Positions 45,795 through 57,375 of a stretch of DNA of 64,000 nucleotides are shown here, piece after piece. Made by a program: the position numbers and the translations under genes. The notes below the pieces were generated by a model, which had not been told where the DNA came from, made no database searches, and saw only the letters and a program-made list of their open reading frames with translations. Source of the DNA: Branchiostoma floridae (taxonomy: Eukaryota > Chordata > Leptocardii > Amphioxiformes > Branchiostomatidae); contig NC_049995.1 of NCBI RefSeq assembly GCF_000003815.2, positions 18,861,034 through 18,925,033 of the forward strand, given 5' to 3'. Positions within the stretch are counted from its first letter, which is position 1; each line of letters opens with the position of its first letter.

Positions 45795-46997
45795 GGCTGA
45801 CGATTATTACGTTTTCTGTTGGACAAATAATGTAATGTAGCTATGCAGTGTGTATATGGTGTAGTCAGGAAGTAGACCTGTATATAGTATGCTGAGCGGG
45901 AAGTAGAGTTCTATGAGACGGTCTGCATGCTCTTTTACGTAAGGCCTATTTTATTTCCCGTAATTCGTAGGGAAAACCATCTTATTTACGTAATTCGTAG
46001 CGAGGCGACCAAATTTAGCGTAATTGCCTGCTTTAATTTAGCGTAATACGTAGGGGGTTCTTCTTAATGCAGCGTAAATCGTTGTCGGGACCACCCCATG
46101 TAGACCCTCCTATGATACTGCCTGTTACGGTCCCATTGGACCGGAGGAGTGTAAGTGAACAGGAATGTGTCTGCACAGGTGTGTATCACCAGAACTTCAA
46201 GAATGGGATCGCAGGAATTTCCTTTCGGTTCACTGCAGTGTGGCAGCGAAGATTAAGAGAAAGTACCAGAATGTTTCTCAGGGTCTGCAGGAAATTCAAT
46301 CTGAGGAAATAGTACTTCCTGTAACGATTTTCCTAGGCACTAGTGTTTTAGACATTTCTGTACGCTAGCATCCCTGTGGACACATGTCTGTACAATTCCT
46401 AGAATTCTTGCAGACTGCACACAATACTATACCATTAGTCGCGCCCCTGAGGCGTCGCCAACAATACTTTACTGTAAGGTTCGCCCTGAAGGTGTCGCCA
46501 AAAACATTCTCTAGAACTAGACGTCTCACAGCGATATCTAGCGGTAAATGAGAAAACTGCACCGCTTCTTTCGCAATAAACAATGCGATTCTTTAGTATA
46601 CCAACGCAGACTGGGCTTGCAATGACGGCCTAGGAGGTTCTAAAAGATGGTGTCAACTGTCTTTTCTGTATTGGAATGACTTTCTTGTATTTGATATTGC
46701 ACAAACCTCGAGCGCGCATTCGAGTCATTGTAAAACACAAAGTTCAACACACAAATTGAATTTTCCTGTCCTGTTATGAAGACAGTGGAAGTAGACAGTG
46801 GAAGTAAAAACTTGAATGTACTATGTAGTTAACGCTCCATTTTCTGAGTGTTCTTTATCCGAAAAAACGGGGCAATTTGAGAAAATCCAAGCCTGATAAA
46901 ATCATGACCCCACCCCCAACATCTGCTCGAAGACAAAGCATAACCTTTGACCTACCCGTCCAGTCCCGCCGCTATTGCGCATGTGCAGTCCAACTGA

Positions 46998-47016
46998 CCA
47001 ATCAGCGCGCTCCACG
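46998..47016 (+). promoter_or_regulatory. ER stress response element (ERSE) of PDIA6
   Basis: CCAAT, nine bases, then CCACG is a perfect match to the ERSE consensus, with a GC-rich spacer. It lies about 130 bp upstream of the PDIA6 start codon on the same strand. In vertebrates, NF-Y and ATF6 bind this element to induce ER chaperones, PDIA6 among them. It fits the gene's job exactly. Confidence 0.8.
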
Positions 47017-47144
47017 GCAGAGCCCGGTTCGTGTTGTCCCAGCTGTAGTTTCTGTTCGGGAAGTACACGTAAAACTTCACGCTTTCCTCCGGGAAAACAC
47101 CGAAAACTTCGCTTCTACCGGCTGGAAAACACACTGGAAACGGC

Positions 47145-50100
47145 ATGGACACGACTACAGGTGAGTTTATAGTTGTGGGAAGGCGTGTAGTTGTATATAA
47201 ACGTTAGTTAACGTGTAAAACTCCATGCAGTTCGCAGGTTTGAGAGTTGAGGTTTTGGTGTTGTTTCTTCCGAGTGTTCTACACACAACATGTGAAAGTT
47301 TCGGCTGGAAAAGTCGGTAAAGACAGTCTGTAAGTCTTCATAAGTGGGGTATAACGATAAGGAAGGTGTAGAGTAACGTTATATCAAAGTGGTACTGTAA
47401 GAAAACGTATTCGGAACTCAGGCGTAGCGATCTGAGAAGATATAATATTTAACGTCAGCGTTATACTATAGTTTACTTCCAGATCAAAGCACCTTGGGTC
47501 TTAATTTGTGTCACTTGATGTTTACGTTGCAGTGTTAGAATGAATGAAACTTCAGAAATTGTTTAAAGTTTTTCTGCAAGCAGAATACTTAAAGCCGTTT
47601 TCATTGTGACCATATAAACATGATAACGTTTATCAGTTTAAACTTGATTTATAAATAAAATTCTATAAGAGCAAGTTGGGTCGGTTGGTAATGTTGTTAA
47701 GGATAGTTTTCAGTGACTTGTTGAAATATTATGAGACTTTGTGGGTGATGTTATATACATTTCAAATATTTTTCGAGACTTTATTATTGACTATATTTTA
47801 AACATGTTGTAGAAAAAAAGTTATATCTATTCTACAGTGATATTCACAGTAATAATACCGATTCTGAGTCTAATATTGACCAGTACCACAGCTGCATGGT
47901 TGGAAGTGTAGTAAGGTCAGGAATATCCAATTAGCACTAAATATTGTTATACTGAATGAACTAATTAATGCTGAAGGCTCTTTCTAGTAATATTTTGATT
48001 GGTTAAGATCTTCCCATAATTGACCAATCAGACACTGCCACCCCTGCTGTCTGTGATGTCATGTCCTGGGGGCTGGGAGTACTCTCCAAGTCCAAGCAGA
48101 GGTTTTCGGGGAAAATCGCTACCTTTTCCTTCAAGTGTTTTTTTTCGACCAGGGGGGGCTGATTGAAAAAAATGGCTTAGAGGAAAAGGTCAGATTTTCC
48201 CCACCAACCTCTGCTTGGAGAGTAGGCAGGGAGGGGCGTGTTGCTATTATAATGACTGTGACCTTTGACCTGTTATGTAATCAGCATGTTCTATCACATA
48301 ATCAAACTATAATTTACAAAGATGGCTTCATCAATACACTTACCTACATACCAGGTCATAGGTCACCGTTGTTACAAGTTCGACTGTCGTCATGTGACTA
48401 TAACACGAAAACAAGATCTTAAGAATATGGGAGAAATTGGCAATGTTTTGTCTGGCAACTGTTTGGTAGTTGCATTCAACAGACCCTACTGCACAGGCTC
48501 AATAGTTTATTTGTTGACATGTTTGTTTGTTGTTGACCAGGTTGGTTGCTAGTGGCATTCCTAGTCACTACTGCGCATGCTCTGTACAGCCCCAGTGTTG
48601 TTTGTTTGTTTGATGGCATGTTTGTTGTTGACATGTTTGTTGTTGACCTGTTTGTTTGTTGTTGACCAGGTTGGTTGGTAGTGGCATTCCTGGCCGCTAC
48701 TGCACACGCTCTGTACAGCCCCAGCGATGATGTCATCGAGTTGACCTCCAGTAACTTCCAGCAGAAGGTCATACAGAGCGGGGACGTCTGGCTGGTCGAG
48801 TTCTACGCTCCATGGTGGGTTTCGTCTTTAGTTATTACTAGTACTTGTACACTGTATACAGGTCTGAGGTGTAGCATTCTCCTACGCAGAGGGACCACAG
48901 TCGTGTCGAAACTCCTTGTGTTACCTCTGCTTTCTTGTGCACTCAGATGAGTTACTAACCGCCCTGCTTATGAATATTAATGAGCTTACCCTAATATGGG
49001 CAATCAGCCGTTGGGAATTGGGCGTAGGAGGATGGAGCTATGTAAGACGTATCATGATTGGCTGATAGCTTCCCAGCGGCCTTTGCAAGACAGCTTTCGA
49101 AAACTAAAAGCCCAAGAAAAGCTTATTCTCTGATTGGTTGACAGCTGGTTTGTGGCGACAATCATAGTAACCGCTGGTAGGCATTAAGATAGTAGGACCC
49201 CAATAGGCTAGTGCCGTTGGGGACCAGGCGTAGGAGGATGAGGTGTAGGGACACTGGCAAAGGTAAGGGTCGTAAGGGTGCAGGTGGGTATGTTCTTGAA
49301 AGTTTCTTAAAGCCCTTTCCTCACCTTGGTCTTGTTTTCCCCTTGCAGGTGTGGTCACTGTAAGAACCTGGTGCCGGAATGGAAGAAGGCAGCCACGGCA
49401 CTGAAGGTGAGAATATGTGCCCTGACACTCACAAAAATGCCTCACATTTATCTTATATACACTAATGCCTAACAAGGGGCAGGTTAATTGTTATATTGTG
49501 GGAGTCTTGCTTATAAATATTGCTGATGTTGCCTTTGATTTGCAATTGGCATGAGCTAATCAGTGACTGCAAATTTGACTGAGAAGCAGCACTGGTGCCC
49601 TATTCCCATCCTTATTATAGGAAGTTGTAAAAGTGGTGCAGTTTAGATTTTGGTATAGGTCAATCCTCCTAAGAGCTGACTGTGAACAGTGGCTACTACA
49701 CTGAAACATGAGATCTGTTAGATGTTGCATTCCCATCTCTCAGTGGGAATCAGTCCTTTAGCTAGTGTTACTTCATTGTAAAAAAACATTGGTGATTGCT
49801 ATATTTTTGTGTGCCGATTCCCATCCCTACAGGGAGTTACAAAAGTTGGAGTAGCCGACAAAACAGCCCAGCGTGCACAGGTTGTATGTTACTGTGTTAG
49901 ATAACTGTGTTATATCCCATCCCTACAGGGAGTAGCCAAAGTAGGAGCAGTGGACATGACAGCTCACCAGTCTGTCGGCGGTCCCTACAACGTGCGCGGG
50001 TTTCCCACCATCAAGGTCTTCGGCCTCAACAAGGACAAGCCTGAAGATTATAACGGTACGTCATTACAGCTACTGTGTAACTATGGTGTAACTACAGTGT

Positions 50101-53100
50101 AACTTCAGTATGAACATGAATAAACTTGAGGACTATAACGGTATGTCATTATGGCTGTGTTACTATGGTGTAACTACTGTTTGGCCTGAATAAGGACAAA
50201 CTAGAGGACTATAACGGTGAGGCGTTGGCATCTGGCAGCTGATTTGCATTGATTGTGTAACTTACTATAATGTTTCTTATCTCAGTGATTTTACCCCAAG
50301 TCAGGGATTTGATTGAAGAATTCAACCCCAAGTGCCTAGAGGCCTAGGCTTTGCCAGACTCTATCATGTAGTACATAGATTGGCTTTCTGATTTATTGAC
50401 TATCGATTGACTATTGATTGATTATTGCCCCAGGTGCGCGGTCGGCCCAGGCACTAGTGGACTCCGCCCTTCAGCAGGTGCAGAAGCTGGTATTGATAAA
50501 TGTTTGATTACTGATTGATTATTGATTATTGCCCCAGGTGCGAGGTCGGCCCAGGCCATGGTGGACTCCGCCCTTCAGCAGGTGCAGAAGCTGGTATTGA
50601 TAAATGTTTGATTACTGATTGATTATTACCCCAGGTGCGAGGTCGGCCCAGGCACTAGTGGACTCCGCCCTTCAGCAGGTGCAGAAGGTCGTGAAGGCAA
50701 GACTCAGCGGGAAGGGTGGCAAGTCTGGGGGGTCAGGGGGCAGCGGAGGTCAGGGGTCAGGAGGTAGTAAGGTGAGTCATGCAGTTTTAGGGGTCAGACT
50801 TTCCCAATGTCTGAATACCCGGATCTAAGGGAAGACTGTCAGAATGTTTCTTACCTACAGGTGGACACCAAGCTACTTAGATATATGATTGTGAGCTTAT
50901 TTTTAAGCTGTGTAAAGTGCCTTTCTCAAGGGCACAAGATCAGTGACAGAAGGATTTGAACTCGAGACCTATCGGTTCGGAGCCAAACACGCTTCCACTG
51001 CGCCATGCGATCTCATGATGTTTATCTATGTCTGATTTTGTTATCTAGGGGGAAACAAGGATGATGTGTGTTTATGTTTTTGTTTATTTTTCTCATATTC
51101 CGTTATCTAGCCAGGAAACAAGGATGACGTGATCGAGCTGACTGATAGTAACTTCGAGGATCAGGTGCTGAACAGTGATGACCTCTGGTTGGTGGAGTTC
51201 TTCGCGCCGTGGTGCGGACACTGCAAGCGCCTCGAGCCCGAGTGGGCGTCGGCCGCCACGGAGCTGAAAGGGAAAGTGAAGCTGGGAGCGCTGGACGCCA
51301 CGGTGCACACCGTCATGGCCTCCAGGTACCAGGTGAGTACTTTCACTTTCTCATTAAGTACAAGGTGAGACTTACCTTTAGCCTTCATTTTGTTTTAATT
51401 GCTCAATATGGAATATAGGAAGCTATGTAGGGAGGCTTGAAAATGAAATACTTATTATTATTATTATTAATTCTTATTTAACGGGCATGCTAAGTGCGCG
51501 GCCACATGGACCACTTCTGGGCACTGAATACGCTCACAATAGCAGCATCTCTTCTGCCTACAAAATATCTAGTTTGCACAAGCTTGACTTACTGACCCAA
51601 CAAGAGAAACGGGTTACAAAGACTTCTCAGGAAATTCTTAACCCTATTTAGACCAGAATGGTTTTGATGCACTCACAAGTTGGGAAGGTCCCCTACTTCA
51701 TTTATTTATACATTTATAAATTTTCTAAATTCATTTCAGTCATTCCTTTATTGACAGATTTGATGTCACTGTCCTGTCTATGTTTCTATCATGTGTTTGA
51801 ATTTGCAAATAAACCTTCCTTTTTTCTGCCCCCCTCCCCAGATCCAAGGGTTCCCCACCATCAAGGTGTTTGCTGCGGGTAAGAAGGACGGAGACGCCAC
51901 AGACTACCAGGGCGGGAGGACGGCCTCCGACATCGTGGCGTACGCGCTCGACGCTCACGCTGAGAACATTCCGCCTCCGGAGGTCGTGGAGGTACGGATG
52001 GTTCTGTAACTCATTCACTCACTCATTCACTCACTCTCACACATTCACTCATTTTCACTCATTCATTTAAACATTTATTCATTCACTCTCTGTTGCACAC
52101 TCACTTTCTCACTCATTGACCCACTGGACGCACATGCTCAGAACATCCTGGCTCCAGAGGTCGTGGAGGTACGGATGTTTCTGTAACTCATTCATTCATC
52201 CACTCACTCACACACACTCTCACCCATTCACTCATTCCCACTCACACTCTCTTCCACACTCACTCAGTCTCTCACGCAGAGAACATCCCACCTCCAGAGG
52301 TGGTGGAGGTACGGACGGTTCTGTACTCATATATCCGTATCTGTATGGGTAATACTGTAAATGCAGAAATGTTTGTGGTGGTTTTGTGTTCGTGGTTTTT
52401 GCGGTGACCACTTTACCGCGAACCTAAAGCCACATCAAAAAATTTTTCCATTATAGTATCAGACTGCAGTCTTTGGTGCTACCACAAACTTAAAACCACC
52501 GCGAACACTCCATTTTCCTGCTACCGCAAAATTTAATTTAAATGTATTTACAGTATAGCTGCCCTTCTGCGTAACACACCAGCTTCGTAGGCACACAGCG
52601 CGGCAGCAACTGCTTATACTACACTGAACAACTTGTCACACCTAACTTTTGCACATCTGACTGCAAATGTTACTTAAGCTAACTAGTGATGATGCTCCTA
52701 TTGTACCTGATGGCAACAAGTTCAAATCTACAATTTGGCGCTTGGTCATTATGATATACAAACTACAAGTGACAACTACAGACAGTTCTGTTCTGGTCAC
52801 TATTGCTGTACCTGGCAGGAATCTGGTTAGAAATTTATTTCAGCGCAATGGTTCTTCTCTATAGTACATACATTTGTACATATAACAAATAGTTCTTGAT
52901 TGATGAGCATGGGGTAATTATCATATGGTGTGTTCCTGTAGGTTGTGGGTTCAGAGGTCATGAAGGCGTGTGCAGAAAAACAGCTGTGTGTGGTGTCATT
53001 CCTGCCGCATATCCTGGACACAGGTAAGGCCTTAACATAATGTAAGTGCTAATTAACATAACACATGCACTCATTAACATAACATATGCATAAAACAGCT

Positions 53101-54909
53101 GTGTGGGGTGTCATTCCTGTCACACATCCTGGATACATGTGGGCCTCATTAACATAATGTCTGCACACTCCTCATAAGCATGAATTATGCAGTTGTTACC
53201 GGGGACATTTTAGTGTGGTCACAGTGCATTTTTGCATTTTTTTCCCTTAAACTATTATTGGCTTATTTCGACATTTTTTCTGCTCAGGTGCTTCTGGGAG
53301 AAACCAGTATCTGGAGCAGCTGAGGATGATGGGAGAAAAGTACAAGAAGAAGGTTTGGGGGTGAGTCTGAATTGTGGCTAAGTTTCTAACCTTCCCAACA
53401 GTTGGGTGTGGGAGGAGGCAGGCACCAGTTTGTAACTAAATTAAAGGGTTAGTTTGTTTTAGGTTATTCTAACACTAAGGTAGTCTAACTCCCAGTCTGT
53501 TGGTGTGTGAGCATTAGTAAGGAAATGGGACTGAGTTGTACATTTGTAACTCTAACCCCCAGAGCTGATGGGTTACATTGGGAGTAGGATAGCACTGCAT
53601 TGTTAGTTGTTGCTCACTCTTACCCTCCCCCCTCCCTACAGTTGGGTTTGGGCAGAGGCAGGCGCTCAGTCCGCACTTGAGGAGGCTCTCGGCATCGGCG
53701 GCTTCGGATATCCGGTAAGTTCAAGTTCATGTCAGCAGTTTATGTTTTCTTTGTTTGATGCAGATTTTACTGAGTTTCTTCATGCAAAACTGAATGCATT
53801 AATAAAGTGTCATCGTATTTCTTGACTTTAGTAACAATGGACAGACCAGTAAGTAAATGAATAAATGAATAATGTGTCTCCCTTCTCCAGGCCATGGCAG
53901 CCGTAAACTCCAGAAAAATGAAGTACGCCACATTAAAGGGTTCCTTCAGTGAAACAGGCATCAATGAGTTTCTCAGGTAACAGCTTTGTTTCTTTACTAC
54001 ATGTAGCCTTGAAGACATTAACAAATTGGTTGAAGTTTTTTCGTACACTAAGAGAGATTGCTCCACTGCACTAGTTAAGGTTAAAGGTTAGGATAGTTAC
54101 TGACAGGATGTTGTTCTTGTTACCACATAGGGAGCTATCAGTAGGTCGCAGTTCTACTGCACCGGTTAAGGTTAGAGGCTAGGGGTTAAAGGTTAGGATG
54201 ATGACTGATGTCTGTAATGTTGTTACCAGTTGTCAGTAGGTCGTGGGTCCACTGCACCAGGGTTAGAGGTTAATGACTGACCCCTGTAATGTTGTTACCA
54301 CAGGGAGCTGTCAGTAGGCCGAGGCTCCACTGCACCAGTGAAAGGCGCAGCTTTACCAGAAGCACAGACCATCGAGCCGTGGGACGGACAGGACGGGCAG
54401 GTGAGTGGGTCTGGATGGGTCCAGATTATTGGAGTACAACTGTCTCTTTGCCTGAGACTTCAGATTCAAATCTACTCTTCATGGGGAAGACAAATAAATA
54501 CACGAATAAATCATGAAGGCCAAATAAAAACCTTCAAGCTGCTCTTACATGTACATTGTGTAGCTGTTGTTATCTAGACAATATCTATAGGATTTTTCAC
54601 AAATTTAACATGAAAAAAAGTTATGGCATTCGCTGTACAGTTCTGTAATGTTTCACCCTTGGTGGGTGTGTAGTAATTCTTGTCTGGTTTATCCAAATAA
54701 ACTTAAAGCTAGTGTGCAGGACTGAGATGTTCATGTCTTCTGCATATTCCTGGGTTACCTGTAAACTTATTGTGAAGACTGACTTGTCTGTTATTCTGGT
54801 TTGTCTTATTCTTCTGATGTTCCTTCTGCAGTTACCTGAGGAGGAGGAGTGGGACCTTAGTGATGTCGAACTGGACGACCTTGACGAAGACTCCAAGGAC
54901 GAGTTGTGA
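47145..54909 (+). CDS. PDIA6: PDIA6 (protein disulfide isomerase A6 / P5), 447 aa, 13 coding exons
   Basis: Coding exons: 47145-47160, 48670-48814, 49349-49406, 49929-50055, 50635-50771, 51111-51332, 51842-51991, 52942-53023, 53288-53360, 53642-53714, 53891-53976, 54304-54400, 54832-54909. Every junction is GT-AG and in frame. The signal peptide is [13 protein letters not shown], with the mature protein starting at LYS. There are two thioredoxin domains with CGHC active sites at residues 55-58 and 196-199, each with the cis-proline motif GFPTIKVF. A glycine/serine linker ([13 protein letters not shown]) separates them. A third, redox-inactive domain ([19 protein letters not shown]) and an acidic tail (LSDVELDDL) end in KDEL. 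This matches human PDIA6 in order and length (about 440 aa). It is an ER-lumen oxidoreductase and chaperone. The first exon is tiny (five codons); its start is supported by phase, signal peptide and promoter. Confidence 0.95.
48080..48224. mobile_element. MITE with TACTCTCCAAG...CAGAGGTT termini (PDIA6 intron 1)
   Basis: Inverted ends (TACTCTCCAAG plus CAGAGGTT; the left end carries a 6-bp extra TCCAAG) bound 145 bp. The same termini bound the element at 57959-58135, so both belong to one MITE family. The target-site duplication is unclear. Confidence 0.6.
48460..48600 (+). pseudogene. Partial copies of PDIA6 exon 2 (signal-peptide part)
   Basis: At 48541-48600 a GACCAG acceptor and the first 55 bases of exon 2 recur, still reading [19 protein letters not shown] more decayed copy lies around 48460-48505. 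Neither has a donor at the right place. They are echoes of the real exon at 48670. Confidence 0.75.
49605..49885 (+). pseudogene. Partial upstream copies of PDIA6 exon 4
   Basis: CCATCCCTACAG followed by GGAGTTACAAAAGTTGGAG at about 49824-49855 imitates the real acceptor and exon start at 49929. A weaker version lies at 49605-49645. The frame reads [13 protein letters not shown] against [14 protein letters not shown] in the true exon. Confidence 0.65.
50108..50222 (+). pseudogene. Partial downstream copies of PDIA6 exon 4 end and donor
   Basis: GAGGACTATAACGGTATG and GGCCTGAATAAGGACAAAC ... GACTATAACGGTGAGG repeat the last codons ([13 protein letters not shown]) and the donor of exon 4, which truly ends at 50055. 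Confidence 0.7.
50434..50634 (+). pseudogene. Two nearly perfect copies of the first half of PDIA6 exon 5
   Basis: Starting at 50434 and 50538, the acceptor and first 54 bases of exon 5 ([18 protein letters not shown]) are repeated almost without change, then run into CTGGTATTGATAAATG. Only the third copy (50635) continues into the rest of the exon and a proper donor. The unit is about 100 bp. Confidence 0.9.
50880..51017 (-). mobile_element. tRNA-derived SINE in PDIA6 intron 5
   Basis: Minus strand: ATGGCGCAGTGGAAGCG (A box), GGTCTCGAGTTCAAATCC (B box) and the core GAGAAAGGCACTTTACAC, shared with 38787-38975. The 3' tail is short. Confidence 0.65.
51034..51070 (+). pseudogene. Short echo of the PDIA6 exon 6 acceptor
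   Basis: GTTATCTAG followed by GGGGAAACAAGGATGATGTG copies the true acceptor and exon start at 51111 (CCAGGAAACAAGGATGACGTG, with CTAG before it). Confidence 0.7.
52010..52330 (+). repeat. CATTCACT-rich minisatellite carrying two echoes of PDIA6 exon 7 end
   Basis: Low-complexity CACTCATT sequence holds two copies of the exon 7 3' end (AGAGGTCGTGGAGGTACGGAT near 52160 and AGAGGTGGTGGAGGTACGGAC near 52300). Each has a usable-looking GTACGG donor. The true exon ends at 51991. Confidence 0.8.
53090..53165 (+). pseudogene. Echo of PDIA6 exon 8 end
   Basis: AAAACAGCTGTGTGGGGTGTC ... CACATCCTGGATACATGTG repeats the last 50 bases of exon 8, which truly ends at 53023, but has lost the GTAAGG donor. 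Confidence 0.75.
53395..53436 (+). pseudogene. Echo of PDIA6 exon 10 start
   Basis: CCCAACAG, then TTGGGTGTGGGAGGAGGCAG, copies the acceptor and first bases of exon 10 (TTGGGTTTGGGCAGAGGCAG at 53642). Confidence 0.7.
54115..54275 (+). pseudogene. Two echoes of PDIA6 exon 12 start
   Basis: At 54131 and about 54230 the phrase GAGCTRTCAGTAGGTCG ... CCACTGCACC, with a preceding TTACCA(CAT)AG, repeats the acceptor and beginning of exon 12 (54304). Confidence 0.7.
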
Positions 54910-55910
54910 GGAACCTGAAGACGTCTTCAAGACGTAGCTGAAAAATAGATTCTTCTTTCATTTCTTCATTCCTTTTTTGTTGAGGTGACTTCGGGCAAAG
55001 GATATAGTTTTATCAGAAGTTGCAGGAAAATGATGTATTTTATGTGGTTCATTTTGTGGGAGGAGGGCATGTATTTAGTGGCAGCTGTATGAAATGGGAT
55101 TACTTGTAAACAAATTGTTTTTGTTGATCAAACAGTTTTTGAGACAAAGACTGAAAAGTTGTATTCCTCTGTAGAAGCTCTGTGCAATCTGGTGTAAGAA
55201 GTAATGCCTTAATGCTGAACCTGGGTTCAAGCCCACACCAGGCCTTCCTAAGTAGTAAGTAGTATTGGAATTTGCCAAAAAGAATGTGGAGGAAGGAGAA
55301 AATGTTTCTCTATGGTGGCCAAACTATTTTCCCTACAACTAACAGCTAGTCTGATAGAGACTAAGTTTAATAGATGTGGTGTTAGTGAGGACCTTTAAAC
55401 CTGCAGTAAAAGACTCCTCTGTAACATGTGTGTATGTTGAGATTAACTAAGTACCAAATACAGTCAGCGGAACTTCAACCATTCCAGCATCTTACTGTAT
55501 GGTTTTCCCACCTATATTTTACCCTTATACATGTATTACCTTCACCTGTATATGACCTCTAATTGACCTTCCCATCTGTATTTACCCTTAAATAACCTTC
55601 ACCTGTATTTGACCTCTGACTGACCTTCACACCTGTTAGACCTTAGCATGACCTTAAGTCCCATAATGTGACCCTGGCCCATCTGATGACAATTGTACAA
55701 ATATTAGATGGACTGGACCACCTATAGTAATATATGGGGGTGTTTCCCTGATGACTTCATGTTGATTATTTCTGGGGAAAGAAACTTAATAAGTGTTTGT
55801 AACAAGGTCAGCCTGACCTTGACCATCATTTTTGTAAACACAAAGGGAAATCTTATAATCAGCCCAGTTTTAAGGGTTTGATAAATAAACATTTCTGTTT
55901 GTGAACTTCG
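54910..55910 (+). other. PDIA6 3' untranslated region (probable)
   Basis: The roughly 970 bp from the stop to the first AATAAA (55884-55889) lacks conserved coding. A second AATAAA follows at about 55934. The segment near 55500-55680 repeats 'gacctt-acctgtatt' phrases. The extent is inferred from the polyadenylation signals. Confidence 0.5.
55884..55889 (+). terminator. Candidate PDIA6 polyadenylation signal
   Basis: AATAAA within GATAAATAAAC, followed about 20 bases later by a GT-rich stretch (TTCTGTTTGTG). Confidence 0.5.
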
Positions 55911-56033
55911 GAAATTAACGTCTTATTCAAAAAAATAAAACTGCAGTCTCCACATCTGCTTGGTGATCTCGTTTTGTTTCAAGTTCGATGATGATGCTAC
56001 TATAAATCTGTCTATGCCATAACTACACGTGTT

Positions 56034-56372
56034 GCAGTACTGCAGCTGATTGCTAGGAGCCGCTTTTGGACCGTAGGCCTCTTTCCCATTTCGGCGCCCA
56101 TTTTAAATCCCCCGAAAGTGACAAGTTTGCCTCAAAACAAGACTTAGTCAATTCTCCCTGCTTGTAGACCTGTATTACAGTATAGGTATGCTCAGTTTCG
56201 CCCCTCTAAGGTTAAATACTGTGGTACAGGTGCCTTTTGCGGGCAGAAAACCATTGCGAACAACTTTGTAAAAATCGGTTTCTGCAGTACTGCAGCTGAC
56301 TGCTAGAGGACGCTTTTGAACCCAAGGCCGCTTCCCAAGTTCGGTAGTTATTTTAAATTTCCCGAATATACT
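56034..56372. repeat. Direct repeat of about 85 bp, two copies
   Basis: GCAGTACTGCAGCTGAYTGCTAG followed by CGCTTTTGRACC and TTTTAAAT occurs at 56034-56125 and 56283-56365, with about 80 percent similarity by eye. Its origin is unknown. Confidence 0.7.
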
Positions 56373-56958
56373 TTTAAAAGTTGATGGGTCCCCCAGCTGT
56401 CGAAAGACGTAATAAAAAGATTGATAAAAGCAAGCTATTACTACGGAAAATTGGGAGGATAATATGCGAGACTGGGCCGATATGTCCCGACGCTACTCAA
56501 ACATTGAGAACAACAGAAAACTGAGAATTATGAAGAAAACATCATTGAGAATTGTCGGGTCTTCTGTTGTGCCCTAACGATCAAACGGTTATGGTTTAAG
56601 TCCATTGTGCCTCAACCTGTAGTACATGTACCACTTTTGACCAAAGCAAGTCGCTTAGAATAAGAAGGTGCCTGGCACTATTTTCAAAACATTCACTGAA
56701 GTGCCTCAGTCCAAGGCTTGCTCAGTCAATGACGAAAGGTCGAAAATTCACAACCTTTGAGAGCACCACTTTGCTTTGATCAGCTGGATGTAAGTCAGTC
56801 ATTGATACATTTTAAAGCTAATACTCTAACTTATGTAGTACTTAGTATATCGCGAAAATGTGTTCTACGTTACAATCTTTTGTGCTTTGCACGCGAATAT
56901 TCGAAGTGGTGAAATTTTACTGTTGTGAAAAGGCGAGCAACTTGAGAAAGACGTGAAC

Positions 56959-57372
56959 TAGGACTGGGAATCGGTACCGCGTACTGATACAAAACCGGTT
57001 TTCTTAATGGACCTGTCCAGAAAAATCGGACCTGAAAAAATTAGGTGGACCGATTAGAAAATTAACAGATTATTTTATCAGTCATTCACACGTTTTGGTG
57101 CTTGCAGATGGAACAAAATAACGAGAGTGAAGTAGAGTAGAGTTTATAGTAATTTCTACCAAGTTGTACAGCCAATCGTACAGGTGCAGTTATGGTTGTA
57201 GGATTTAAAAACGCCGGGGTAAGTCTAATACTCCACCGAACAGATTCCTTTGTAGTGAAATGGACCATTGGTATGAGTCATACTGAAACAGGTTCAGGAC
57301 CGGACCTGGACCTGATCCTTTGGACGTGAACCAGACCTGGACCTGAATTTTATGTACCGGTACCCACCCCTA
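56959..57372. mobile_element. hAT-like non-autonomous element with 8-bp target duplication
   Basis: The ends are imperfect inverted repeats (TAGGACTGGGAATCGG; right end the complement of TAGGGGTGGGTACCGG). The left flank ACGTGAAC (56951-56958) recurs at 57601-57608, after the second element that was inserted at the right end. An 8-bp duplication and TAGGG-type ends fit hAT. The inside is rich in GGACCTG phrases and has no ORF. Confidence 0.65.
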
Positions 57373-57375
57373 ACG

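Larger units (their letters stand above)
45161..46997. repeat. Gene F-PDIA6 intergenic region, source or sister of the B 3' flank
   Basis: It is homologous to 8892-10885. It carries the AATAAA at 45789-45794, a GTAATTCGTAG-rich patch, and CCTGTTACGGTCCCATTGG near 46122. It runs directly into the PDIA6 promoter. Local ORFs are not conserved in the sister copy. Confidence 0.75.

Noticed and set aside
50434-50591. Additional PDIA6 exons
   Set aside because: The copies lack correct donors, and including them would break the reading frame. The 13-exon model is in frame throughout and matches PDIA6.
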